Positions 1 to 7,565 of a stretch of 10,371 nt of DNA are shown one piece after another; within the stretch, counting starts at the first letter, position 1, and every line of letters begins with the position of its first letter. The notes below the pieces were generated by a model. It saw nothing but the letters and a program-made list of their open reading frames with translations, was not told the origin of the DNA and did not search any database. Both the position numbers and the translations under genes were made by a program. Source of the DNA: Deltaproteobacteria bacterium (GTDB lineage Bacteria; Desulfobacterota; Binatia; Binatales; Binataceae); assembly GCA_003161515.1 (NCBI GenBank), contig PMOH01000264.1, forward strand, positions 1 to 10,371. Reading direction: 5' to 3'.

Positions 1-864
1 TTTGCCAAGCTGCCGCTGGTTCCGCTGGTCGTCACTCCCGACAACAAAGGTATCCAGGATTCCACGCCCATCATCGAGCAGGTCGAGGCGAGTCATCTTG
101 AGCCTTCGATTCATCCGAGCGATCCGACTACGAAGTTTATTTCGGTCCTGCTCGAAGAGTTCGGCGACGAATGGGGCAACAAGTGGATGTTCCATTATCG
201 ATGGGCGCGCGAGGCCGATATTCTCTCGGCGGCCGGCCGTATCGCGCGATCGATGATGCCGGCGGTGGACGAAGCGCAGCTCGCCAACGGCATCGCGATG
301 GTTCGCGAGCGGATGGTGCCTCGCGTTTCTTTTGTCGGCTCGAGTCCGATAACCGCGCCGCAAATCGAGGACTCCTTCCGCGATACGCTCAACATCCTGG
401 AACCTCATCTGGCCACGCGCAAATACCTGTTCGGCAATCGTCCTGCATTTGCCGACTTTGGGATGTGGGGACAGCTATACAACGCATGGACCGATCCCAC
501 GCCCGGTGCGATCATCAATGCGACTACGCCCAATACGCTCGCATGGATCCATCGCATGCTCTGGCCAAGGGCCGAAGGCGACTTCGAGAATTGGTCCAGC
601 CTGTCTCCGACCTTGAACCCATTGCTCGAGCGCCAGGTAGGACGACTGTTCATACCGTGGACGGTGGCGAATGCGGCGGCGATGGCGAAAGGCAGCGACG
701 AGTTCAGCGTAGAACTTGGTGGTCGCGCATGGACACAGAAGCCGCAGAAGTATCACGCCAAATCACTGATAGCTCTGCGTGATAAGTATCAAGCGGTCGG
801 CGACAAGCGTGCGCTTGATGCGATCCTGGAGGCTACCGGCTGCATTGCTGGGTTGCGCGCCTAA
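1..864 (+). CDS. Glutathione S-transferase family protein, 5'-truncated by the window edge
   Basis: The reading frame is open from base 1 and gives 287 visible residues ending at TAA 862-864; the true start lies upstream. The first residues form the end of a thioredoxin-like GST N-terminal domain: a VPLVV segment holding the likely cis-proline, then a beta strand, then QDSTPII, which matches the GST (E/Q)S-x-x-I motif whose Ser/Asp bind the gamma-glutamyl part of glutathione. From about residue 55 it is helical, with FGNRPAFADFGMWGQLY (about residues 145-161) matching the buried N-capping/hydrophobic-staple region of GST C-terminal domains (typically RPTxADF). The C-terminal part is longer than in a standard 200-220 aa GST, as in the larger environmental GST-like proteins. 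The catalytic N-terminal Ser/Cys/Tyr is outside the window, so activity (transferase, reductase or isomerase) cannot be judged. The next gene starts 6 bases after its stop, suggesting co-transcription. Confidence 0.85.
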   Translation, partial: FAKLPLVPLVVTPDNKGIQDSTPIIEQVEASHLEPSIHPSDPTTKFISVLLEEFGDEWGNKWMFHYRWAREADILSAAGRIARSMMPAVDEAQLANGIAMVRERMVPRVSFVGSSPITAPQIEDSFRDTLNILEPHLATRKYLFGNRPAFADFGMWGQLYNAWTDPTPGAIINATTPNTLAWIHRMLWPRAEGDFENWSSLSPTLNPLLERQVGRLFIPWTVANAAAMAKGSDEFSVELGGRAWTQKPQKYHAKSLIALRDKYQAVGDKRALDAILEATGCIAGLRA

Positions 865-870
865 CCTGGG

Positions 871-3132
871 GTGCCTTACAAATCTAAAATCGCCATCGCA
901 CTCGCGACTGCCGGCCTTCTTTGCCTGAGCGTGGCCTTCGCCGCTCCAACTCCGGTTTCGTCCGATGAGGTGACGCTTGAACGCAACTTCGACGCGCTCA
1001 TACATCCGGACGATCTGCGCGACTGGATGAAGCTCTTGGCCGCGCAGCCAAACCATGTCAGTTCGCCGCACGACAAGTCTAACGCCGATCAAATCCTCGC
1101 ATGGTTCAAGGATTGGGGCTGGGATGCGCACATCGAAACGTTCTGGGTGCTTTATCCCAAGCCTATAAGTGAGACCTTGGAGCTGGTAGGTCCGCAAAAG
1201 TTCAGTGCCACGCTGCAGGAGCCGCCGATCCCGGGCGACTCCAGTTCTACCGCGACTGATCCCGCGCTTCCGGACTATGTCGCTTATCAAAGCGACGGCG
1301 ATGTCACTGCCGGCCTCGTGTACGTCAACAATGGGATGCTTGACGACTACAAGATGCTCCAGCGGCTGGGTGTAAGCGTCAAGGGCAAGATCGTCATCGC
1401 GCGCTACGGCGGCGGATGGCGCGGATTGAAGCCCAAGCTGGCGTATGATCACGGCGCGATCGGATGCATCATCTACTCCGACCCCGCGCAAGACGGCTAT
1501 TCCATCGAAGAGACCTATCCTAACGGTCCTATGCGCCCGCCCCATGGTGTGCAGCGCGGCTCGGTGCTCGATATGGGTCTCTATCCCGGGGATCCTCTCA
1601 CGCCGGGCATAGGTGCGACCAAGGACGCCAAGCGGCTGAGCATGTCGGACGCGCCGACTATCATGAAGATTCCTACTATACCTATCTCCTATGCCGACGC
1701 GCAGGTCTTCCTCGCATCGTTGCAAGGTCCTATTGCTCCGCAGAACTGGCGCGGCGCGCTGCCTATAACCTATCGCGTAGGACCGGGACCTGCTGTGGTG
1801 CATCTGGCGGTCAAATCCGACTGGCAGCAACAGCCGATCTATGACGTCATCGCGACGATGAAGGGCTCGACCTGGCCGGACCAGTGGGTAATCCGCGGTA
1901 ACCATCACGACGGCTGGGTCTTCGGCGCTAGCGACCCGCTGTCGGGACAGGTTGCACTGCTGGCCGAGGCAAAGGCTTTCGGCGGACTCGCCAAGAATGG
2001 TTGGCGGCCCAAGCGGACGATCGTGTACACCAGTTGGGACGCCGAGGAGCCTATGCTGCTAGGTTCGACTGAATGGGCAGAGCAGCACGCGGACGAGCTC
2101 AAGCAGAAAGCTGTCCTATACATAAATTCCGACTCCAACGAACGGGGCTTTCTGGGTGTAGGTGGCAGCCATGACTTTCAGCACCTTGTTAACCAGGTCG
2201 CTTCGGATGTAATCGATCCCGAGACCCGCGTTCCGATAGGGGATAGGTTGCGCGCGAAAATGCGCATAGCTGCTCTTGCGCCAACAGCGACTGAACATAC
2301 AAGGGCCGAGGCAAAGATCGCGGCCGATCCGGACAAGGACTTCCCCATCGAGGCGTTAGGTTCGGGTTCCGACTTTTCGGCCTTTCTCGACCACCTTGGC
2401 GTGCCGGTGCTGGATGTGGGCTTTTACGAAGAAGGACACTCAGGCGGCGTCTATCACTCTCGTTACGACACCTTTGAGCATCATAGCCGCTTTGTTGATC
2501 CCGGCTTTGTCTATGACGCGATGTTGGCGAAGACAGTAGGGCGTGTAGTATTGCGCGTCGCCGACTCTGACCTTCCCGTCCAAAATGCGAGCGCTTTCGC
2601 CAGTGCAGTGTCGGAATACCTTGACCAGGTAAAGAAGTTAGCCGATGACGAGCGCGAGGAGGCTGAGACGCAAGCCAAGCTGCTGCATGATCGCGCGTTC
2701 CAGCTAGCCAGTGATCCGACGAAACCAAGCGGTCTGCCGACCGCGCTCGATCGCGTCCCACACCTTGAGTTTGCAACCCTCGAAGACGCGGTCGATCGCC
2801 TGAAGCGCAGCGCAAAGGCTTACGACGACGCGCTATCGAAGAACAGGGCACACCTATCTGGCTCTCAGATTGAGAAGCTGCAAGCCTTGATGCTGAACAT
2901 AGATCAAACGCTGGCTCCCGATGAAGGCCTGCCGAACAGAAACTGGTACAAGAACTTGATCTATGCGCCGGGGCGCTTCACCGGTTATGAAGCGAAGACC
3001 TTGCCGGGAGTTCGTGAAGCAATCGAAGACCGCCGATGGGCCGACGCCAACCGCTACGCCAAGCTGACGGCGGACGCGCTAAACGCATACAGCGACCGGC
3101 TGAACACGGCCACGGCTCTACTGAACCGCTAG
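871..3132 (+). CDS. Secreted M28 zinc peptidase, glutamate carboxypeptidase II / transferrin-receptor type
   Basis: The product has 753 aa and a GTG start. A signal peptide is visible: K4/K6, a hydrophobic stretch at about 8-22, and an AFA-A site near residues 24-25; the Cys at 18 is not in a lipobox. Expected location is periplasmic or extracellular. Domain order follows human GCPII: an N-terminal helical segment, a protease-associated (PA) domain at about 148-310, the M28 catalytic domain from about 335 to 560, and a C-terminal TFR-like dimerisation domain from about 575. Predicted di-zinc ligands are all present: H345 (NHHDGWVFG), bridging D355 (ASDP), E393 (DAEEP), D421 (NSDSN) and H529 (YHSRYDT); the catalytic base is E392. 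Family members remove residues from acidic peptides or act as aminopeptidases; substrate is not predictable here. GTG 871 was chosen because it directly precedes the signal peptide and the in-frame TAA of the upstream gene lies 6 bases before it. No strong Shine-Dalgarno is visible, so translational coupling to the GST gene is possible. Confidence 0.93.
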   Translation: MPYKSKIAIALATAGLLCLSVAFAAPTPVSSDEVTLERNFDALIHPDDLRDWMKLLAAQPNHVSSPHDKSNADQILAWFKDWGWDAHIETFWVLYPKPISETLELVGPQKFSATLQEPPIPGDSSSTATDPALPDYVAYQSDGDVTAGLVYVNNGMLDDYKMLQRLGVSVKGKIVIARYGGGWRGLKPKLAYDHGAIGCIIYSDPAQDGYSIEETYPNGPMRPPHGVQRGSVLDMGLYPGDPLTPGIGATKDAKRLSMSDAPTIMKIPTIPISYADAQVFLASLQGPIAPQNWRGALPITYRVGPGPAVVHLAVKSDWQQQPIYDVIATMKGSTWPDQWVIRGNHHDGWVFGASDPLSGQVALLAEAKAFGGLAKNGWRPKRTIVYTSWDAEEPMLLGSTEWAEQHADELKQKAVLYINSDSNERGFLGVGGSHDFQHLVNQVASDVIDPETRVPIGDRLRAKMRIAALAPTATEHTRAEAKIAADPDKDFPIEALGSGSDFSAFLDHLGVPVLDVGFYEEGHSGGVYHSRYDTFEHHSRFVDPGFVYDAMLAKTVGRVVLRVADSDLPVQNASAFASAVSEYLDQVKKLADDEREEAETQAKLLHDRAFQLASDPTKPSGLPTALDRVPHLEFATLEDAVDRLKRSAKAYDDALSKNRAHLSGSQIEKLQALMLNIDQTLAPDEGLPNRNWYKNLIYAPGRFTGYEAKTLPGVREAIEDRRWADANRYAKLTADALNAYSDRLNTATALLNR

Positions 3133-3153
3133 GCTGAAAGGTCATCACCTCCG

Positions 3154-5274
3154 TCATTGCGCAGTGCCGGCAGCGACAATGCGCTCGCGCGTGATCGGTA
3201 AGTCTCGCACCCGAACGTCGAGCGCCCTCGCCACTGCATTCGCGACCGCCGCGGCGGCCGGGCCCTGCGCTGCCTCGCCGACACCGAGCGGGCGCGAGTC
3301 AGGGCGCTCGATTAGTTCGACCGCGAGCTCCGGCACTTCATCGAAGCGCAGGATCGGATATTGATCCCACGTTCGGGTGGTCACGCGGCGGCCGTCGAAC
3401 AATACCTGTTCCTTGAGCGTCCAACTGACTGATTGCACGATGCCGCCCTCGATTTGATTGACGACTCCGTCCGGGTTGATCACAAGGCCCGCATCGACCG
3501 CGGCAAAGACCTTCGAGACGCGCACATCCCGATCGACTTCAACGTTAACGATCACTGCCACGTACGCGGCGCTGTTCTTGTATCGGGCGAAACCGATTCC
3601 CGCCGCGCGTCCTTTGCCGCGTTCGCCATTGAGCGGCCAGCCGGCAAGCTTCACCGCAGTCTCGATTACCCGGCGCGCACGCGGGTCCGACAAGTAGCGC
3701 AGGCGGAACTCGACTGGATCGACGCCCGCGGCATCGGCTAATTCATCCATGAACGACTCGGTCGCAAACACGTTCGCATAGCCGCCCAGCGTGCGCAGCG
3801 CAGAAGTGCGAAACGGCAGGCCCGGCAGGCTGTGAAGCACGATCTTCCGGTGAGGCAGGTCGTATGCCGGCTCGGAATTTCGGGCACCGCCCGCAAATCT
3901 CGACATAACCTCGTATGCCTCGGGGAACGGGATCGGCGGATCGAGGTGCGCGGCTGCCAGCAGGTTGACAGGCCCGTGCGGACGCGGACGCTGGCCGTGC
4001 GGTCCGCTCCAAATCTGACTTGACCAATCGACGATGTCGCCGGTAGGACTTATCGTGCCCTCGATCTTTATGACCATCGGCGAGCCCAGCGGCGACCAGG
4101 CGAGTTCGTCCTCGCGGGTCCATTGAATACGCACGGGCCGCGACGGAACCTGGCGCGCGAGCAAAGCAGCATCGAGCGCGACGTCGTCGGCCGCGTTGTG
4201 CCCATAGACTCCGGCGCCCTGCTTGTGAATCACGGCGACGTGCGACTCGTCGATGCCGAGAGCGTTCGCGAGCGCACCGCGGAGCGGGAAGACGCCTTGC
4301 GAATGCGTCCATACCGTTAGACCCTGTTGGTCGTAGACCGCAACCGCGCATGACGGCGCCATCGAGGCGTGCGCTATAGGCGGACGCGAATACGTCGCCG
4401 ACAACTGCCGCAGGTTCTTAAGTGTGGTCGGACGCTCGCCGGCTTCGGTCTCCGAATCGATCGAGCGCAGCGTCGGCAGCAATTCCCGCCAGCCTCGAGA
4501 GTCGGCTGACACTTCGCTCTCAGACCATCGCGCGCCTGCGCCGATCCCTTCGAGCGCCTTGACCGCCTGGTATTCGTGATCGCAGCAGACGCCCACGAAA
4601 TCGCCGCTACGCCAGATTTTGACAACTCCGGGCAGATTCTTCACCGCTGAGGTGTCAAGCGATTCCAGCCGCGCGCCGTACGATGGCGGCCGCAGCACCC
4701 GTCCATGCAGCATTCCCGGCAGTTCGAAGTCGTGAATGAATGAGGCGCCGGTGACTTTGGCGGGAAGGTCGAGACGCGCAATGCTTTTGCCGAGCGAAGT
4801 AGAATTCGCGAGCGCAGCGAATGGCGCCCGTCCGGAGATCGGAAGCTGCCAATCGATCTCGCGAGCAACATTCCAATAATCGAGCTTCGACGGCGCCCCG
4901 TCGAGCAGGATAAGTCCGCCCTCAGCTGCAATGCTCGACTGGTCGGCGTTGAGCATGATCGCGGCGCGCTCGACGATCGCGCGGCGCGCCTCGGCACATG
5001 CCATCCGCATCGAAGTGCCACCTACTTCGATCGACATGCTTCCTGCCGTGTAGCTTTCATTCGGGCAGCTGCGTGTATCACCCGACACTACCACAACCTT
5101 CGACATCGGGAGCCGGAGTTCCGCCGCCGCTATCTGTGCGATCGCGGTGACGATTCCCTGTCCGAGTTCGACCTTGGCTGAAAATACGCGAGCGATTCCG
5201 GGTTCGCTGAAATCGACCCACTGGCTGAGGCGCGGATTCTCCTCGACGCTCCACGGTAGTTTCGCCGGATTCAT
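3154..5274 (-). CDS. Xanthine dehydrogenase-family molybdopterin-binding subunit (NicB/IorB-like)
   Basis: A 706 aa large subunit of a molybdenum hydroxylase, which inserts an oxygen from water into an activated C-H (N-heterocycles or aldehydes in characterised relatives). The layout is that of the isoquinoline oxidoreductase / nicotinate dehydrogenase large subunit: it opens with a molybdopterin-domain segment including ELGQG (36-40), then an a/b hammerhead-like region (about 170-245), then the remaining Mo-cofactor domain. Recognisable motifs are HASMAPS (302-308), THSQG (323-327), GAGVYGHN (353-360, in place of the GGGFGGK loop), RTLGGYAN (494-501), NQIEGG (606-611), and the catalytic glutamate E667 in GVGEAAQ. 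The C-terminus ends soon after this motif, so the cytochrome c domains of Pseudomonas NicB are absent. The ATG at 5274 overlaps the stop of the [2Fe-2S] gene as ATGA and has GGAG 7 bases upstream, so the longer in-frame extension is not used here. It is last in the minus-strand operon. Substrate unknown. Confidence 0.92.
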   Translation of the reverse strand: MNPAKLPWSVEENPRLSQWVDFSEPGIARVFSAKVELGQGIVTAIAQIAAAELRLPMSKVVVVSGDTRSCPNESYTAGSMSIEVGGTSMRMACAEARRAIVERAAIMLNADQSSIAAEGGLILLDGAPSKLDYWNVAREIDWQLPISGRAPFAALANSTSLGKSIARLDLPAKVTGASFIHDFELPGMLHGRVLRPPSYGARLESLDTSAVKNLPGVVKIWRSGDFVGVCCDHEYQAVKALEGIGAGARWSESEVSADSRGWRELLPTLRSIDSETEAGERPTTLKNLRQLSATYSRPPIAHASMAPSCAVAVYDQQGLTVWTHSQGVFPLRGALANALGIDESHVAVIHKQGAGVYGHNAADDVALDAALLARQVPSRPVRIQWTREDELAWSPLGSPMVIKIEGTISPTGDIVDWSSQIWSGPHGQRPRPHGPVNLLAAAHLDPPIPFPEAYEVMSRFAGGARNSEPAYDLPHRKIVLHSLPGLPFRTSALRTLGGYANVFATESFMDELADAAGVDPVEFRLRYLSDPRARRVIETAVKLAGWPLNGERGKGRAAGIGFARYKNSAAYVAVIVNVEVDRDVRVSKVFAAVDAGLVINPDGVVNQIEGGIVQSVSWTLKEQVLFDGRRVTTRTWDQYPILRFDEVPELAVELIERPDSRPLGVGEAAQGPAAAAVANAVARALDVRVRDLPITRERIVAAGTAQ

Positions 5275-5756
5275 CGCACGACTCCGGTGGCTGACGCCTT
5301 CCACGCGGCTTCGATCGCCTTGACGATTCGCGTATGCGCGCCGCATCGGCACAGATTGGCGTCCAGCGCCGCGACGATTTTTTCACGCGAAGGCTCCCCA
5401 CCGCTTCCAATCAACTCCGCCGCCGTCATGATGATTCCAGACAGGCAGTAGCCACACTGGCCGGCCTGGAAATCGATGAACGCACGCTGCAGTGGATGTA
5501 GCCGGTCGAGCGTGCCGAGGCCTTCGACCGTCGTGATCGATTTGCCTTCGACCGACCACATCGGCAACTCGCACGAGCGCTGGGCATGTCCGTCGACCAA
5601 CACCGTGCACGAACCGCAGCTTCCGTTGCCGCATCCGAAGCGCGTTCCCTTGAGCCGTAGGTCGTCGCGCAGGACGTACAGGAGAGGAGTTTCGTAGTGA
5701 TCGACGGTGACCTGATGCGACTGTCGATTGACGACGATTGTATGCGTGGTGCTCAT
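5271..5756 (-). CDS. (2Fe-2S)-binding small subunit of the molybdenum hydroxylase
   Basis: The 161 aa protein has the standard length for the electron-transfer subunit of this family (NicA, IorA, CoxS). The N-terminal plant-type ferredoxin domain carries C42, C47, C50 and C62 (CGNGSCGSC then SC). The C-terminal helical [2Fe-2S] domain carries C101, C104 (QCGYC) and C136, C138 (CRCGA). All eight cysteine ligands are present, so both clusters should form. It would pass electrons from the Mo centre of the downstream large subunit to an external acceptor. No FAD subunit lies beside it, as in the two-subunit NicAB/IorAB type. No Tat signal is visible, so the enzyme is probably cytoplasmic or membrane-associated through a partner. 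The ATG at 5756 is 30 bases after the stop of the acetyltransferase gene; the upstream GAGAG is a weak ribosome binding site. Confidence 0.95.
   Translation of the reverse strand: MSTTHTIVVNRQSHQVTVDHYETPLLYVLRDDLRLKGTRFGCGNGSCGSCTVLVDGHAQRSCELPMWSVEGKSITTVEGLGTLDRLHPLQRAFIDFQAGQCGYCLSGIIMTAAELIGSGGEPSREKIVAALDANLCRCGAHTRIVKAIEAAWKASATGVVR
5282..5285 (-). promoter_or_regulatory. Ribosome binding site of the molybdopterin subunit
   Basis: Reading the minus strand, GGAG lies 7 bases before the ATG at 5274, inside the end of the [2Fe-2S] gene. Together with the ATGA overlap it decides the start and implies coupled, equimolar translation of the two subunits. Confidence 0.65.
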
Positions 5757-5786
5757 GACAGCTCTCGGCGAAAGCGGAGCGCGCGA

Positions 5787-7037
5787 TCACCAGTAGCGGA
5801 GATCGGTGTAAGGGCGCGTGATCGGTGGCTCCTTTAGACCCCATCGCAAGGCGCGGGTGTCGAGTTCGGGACGCGAGTTCTCCATCAGTGCGATCAGCTT
5901 CGGCAGATGTTCGATCGGAATCGCGAGGTAGTCGCGGCCCAGCTCATGCGAGCGCCCGTTCATCCATCGCAGCAGGCGCGCCATGCACTCCTCGGCCCCG
6001 TCGTCGTATCCGAAATCCAGCACGCATGTGATCGCGATCGAGCGATGCTCGTCGCCGCCGATCCGACGCCATTGCTCGCGCATATCGCGGCCGCGATCCC
6101 ATAAGCCGCCGCACACGCGGATGCGCCCCGCCTCTTCGAGCACAAAGTAGTCAGTCCATCCGTAAACGCTCTTCCACCAATCCATCTGGGGGTTGCCGGT
6201 CAGGCGAGGACGATCGCCCCAGAAGCCTTCGTCGAGCACGTCTTCGAGAAACTCGGCGCTGTAGGGCCGGAACAGATCCATGCCGGCGTGAGTGCGATTG
6301 ATGAGCGCGGCGCAGGCGGCGAGATCGTCGCGCCGCACGGGCCGGATGGCGCGATCGTCATCGGCTCCTGCGTCGGAGGGAAATTGCGAAATAGAAATCG
6401 GAAGGCCGGGCACCGCGCCTTCGCGCTTGGGCGTGTTCTCGAAAAATTCAGGGCTGTACTTCTGCCACCAGTTCACCACCGCGAAATTTTGCGATCGCAT
6501 GATGTCGTATTGACCAACCGACGGGCGCGCTGGTCCCGGCGGCCCCTCGAGCCGGCGCACCTGGTCTCCATAGCCCATCCTGCGATACGCGCGCCGCACC
6601 CGGAGCGCCTGTCCGTACTGCACCGAAAACGGACGTCCGTCGATCAGCACCTTGCGCCGCGAAAATCCGCAACATGCAATGATCTCGGGGCCGCGCAGGA
6701 GGATCGGAATTTGAACATTCTGCTGCAGCTTGAATTGCGCGAATGCGTCGGGTCCGCGCTCGACAATAATTTCCCATCCCGCGATCTCCTCGGGCGAGTC
6801 GGACCACAGGGCGGAAAATTCCTCGTTGTCAGCCCAGGTCGCGTCGCGCCCGCGCAAGTCGCCGGTCGTCATCCGCTCATGCCACGCGAGTTGCGCGGCC
6901 GTCTGATCCGGCGAAAGACCGAACCAGGTCCACGAATAGAGCGACGACAGCGGCACTCGCGCTTCGGCCATCCGACGCGTCAACTCATCAGACCACCCGC
7001 GCTCCTTCGCGATCTTCGTCAGCGCTTCTGAGATCAC
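5787..7037 (-). CDS. Two-domain GNAT-like N-acetyltransferase
   Basis: A 416 aa protein. The first half (about 60-200) ends with a GNAT motif A: a beta strand QALRV followed by RRAYRRMGYG (148-157), which fits the acetyl-CoA pyrophosphate-binding (R/Q)-x-x-G-x-(G/A) loop. A second GNAT-like domain begins near residue 230 with the typical IRPVRRDDLAACAAL opening and runs to about 400, with a beta strand YFVLEEAGRIRVCGG (297-311), but no clean motif A is evident in it, so it may be a non-catalytic or substrate-binding repeat. The acyl acceptor is unknown. Translation starts at GTG 7037, whose bases overlap the TGA of the upstream membrane-protein gene as GTGA; an AGGAGG at 7048-7053 (minus strand) supports this start. 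Its position in the operon points to modification of the same compound handled by the oxidative enzymes, but that is inference. Confidence 0.8.
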   Translation of the reverse strand: MISEALTKIAKERGWSDELTRRMAEARVPLSSLYSWTWFGLSPDQTAAQLAWHERMTTGDLRGRDATWADNEEFSALWSDSPEEIAGWEIIVERGPDAFAQFKLQQNVQIPILLRGPEIIACCGFSRRKVLIDGRPFSVQYGQALRVRRAYRRMGYGDQVRRLEGPPGPARPSVGQYDIMRSQNFAVVNWWQKYSPEFFENTPKREGAVPGLPISISQFPSDAGADDDRAIRPVRRDDLAACAALINRTHAGMDLFRPYSAEFLEDVLDEGFWGDRPRLTGNPQMDWWKSVYGWTDYFVLEEAGRIRVCGGLWDRGRDMREQWRRIGGDEHRSIAITCVLDFGYDDGAEECMARLLRWMNGRSHELGRDYLAIPIEHLPKLIALMENSRPELDTRALRWGLKEPPITRPYTDLRYW

Positions 7038-7564
7038 GAATGCTCGTCCTCCTGCTTGAGTGTGTCAGCGGAATCGGTGACTTGGACTCCCAGCGCCTTT
7101 GCGAATTCTTCTGCGAACGGTCGTGCGTGCTTGCGCGATTTGAATCCGGCGAAGTACTGCGACGGAATCGCGACCTGGCTTCCATCTGCCAGTTCCAACC
7201 GGACCTCGCAGTCGCCGACCTCGCCGCCGACCGACGGGACGATCCGAATGCTGCGAACGGCGCCTGCCGCGCATAATTCTTGTTCGCCATAACTGACGCG
7301 GCCTCCATTTTCGACGTTGAGCGAAGTGTTGCGGGTGCGCCAGGCCCGTATCGCCATCGCGCCGATCAGAACTCCTGAGAGAAGGAGAGTGACGCTTATC
7401 AAAGGATTCGCAGATCGAATGAGAACGGTGAAGAGGTAGAGGTAGAATGCGCTGCCCACGACGAAGCCGCCGATTATCAAGCTGGTGAGAGTTGAGGACG
7501 GGACGAATTCCCATCCGTCGTCGCGCCGCTTCACTACAATTGGTGCCAGCTTCGCGGTTTCCAT
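7034..7564 (-). CDS. Small two-TM membrane protein of unknown function
   Basis: A 176 aa protein that I do not recognise as a named family. A short basic/acidic cytoplasmic-looking N-terminus (to about 22) is followed by two hydrophobic helices at about 26-49 and 53-73, joined by a tight RSANP turn, then WRTR, which by the positive-inside rule places the C-terminal part in the cytoplasm. Residues about 80-160 alternate strand-like segments (SLNVENGGRVSYGEQEL, SIRIVPSV, EVRLELADGSQVAIPS) and end with a helix EEFAKALGV, a pattern seen in small PH-like membrane-associated domains. The tail is acidic. ATG 7564 was chosen over an in-frame TTG at 7588 because it begins 1 base after the TGA of the oxygenase gene; the TTG start would overlap that gene by 23 bases. 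Possible role: membrane anchor or partner for the operon's enzymes (inference). Confidence 0.75.
   Translation of the reverse strand: METAKLAPIVVKRRDDGWEFVPSSTLTSLIIGGFVVGSAFYLYLFTVLIRSANPLISVTLLLSGVLIGAMAIRAWRTRNTSLNVENGGRVSYGEQELCAAGAVRSIRIVPSVGGEVGDCEVRLELADGSQVAIPSQYFAGFKSRKHARPFAEEFAKALGVQVTDSADTLKQEDEHS
7048..7053 (-). promoter_or_regulatory. Strong ribosome binding site for the GNAT-like gene
   Basis: A perfect AGGAGG on the minus strand lies 10 bases before the GTG at 7037, inside the last codons of the membrane-protein gene. It justifies choosing a GTG start and a 4-base overlap. Confidence 0.7.
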
Positions 7565-7565
7565 C

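Noticed and set aside
763..1908. A 381-codon open frame on the minus strand opposite the peptidase gene
   Set aside because: The plus-strand frame encodes a recognisable M28 peptidase with all active-site residues; the antisense translation is Arg/His-rich without any motif, as expected for a GC-rich shadow.
3133..3153. Terminator between the convergent peptidase and molybdopterin genes
   Set aside because: The 21-base gap holds only an AGGT/ACCT 4-bp inverted repeat and no T-run; too weak to call.
5275..5352. Longer N-terminus for the molybdopterin subunit
   Set aside because: The 26 extra residues are Arg-rich, overlap the [2Fe-2S] gene and lack family similarity; the ATGA overlap with GGAG upstream at 5274 is far more typical.
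6288..7031. A 247-codon plus-strand frame opposite the GNAT-like gene
   Set aside because: Low-complexity Arg/His/Pro-rich translation; the minus strand carries GNAT motifs and operon-style overlaps.
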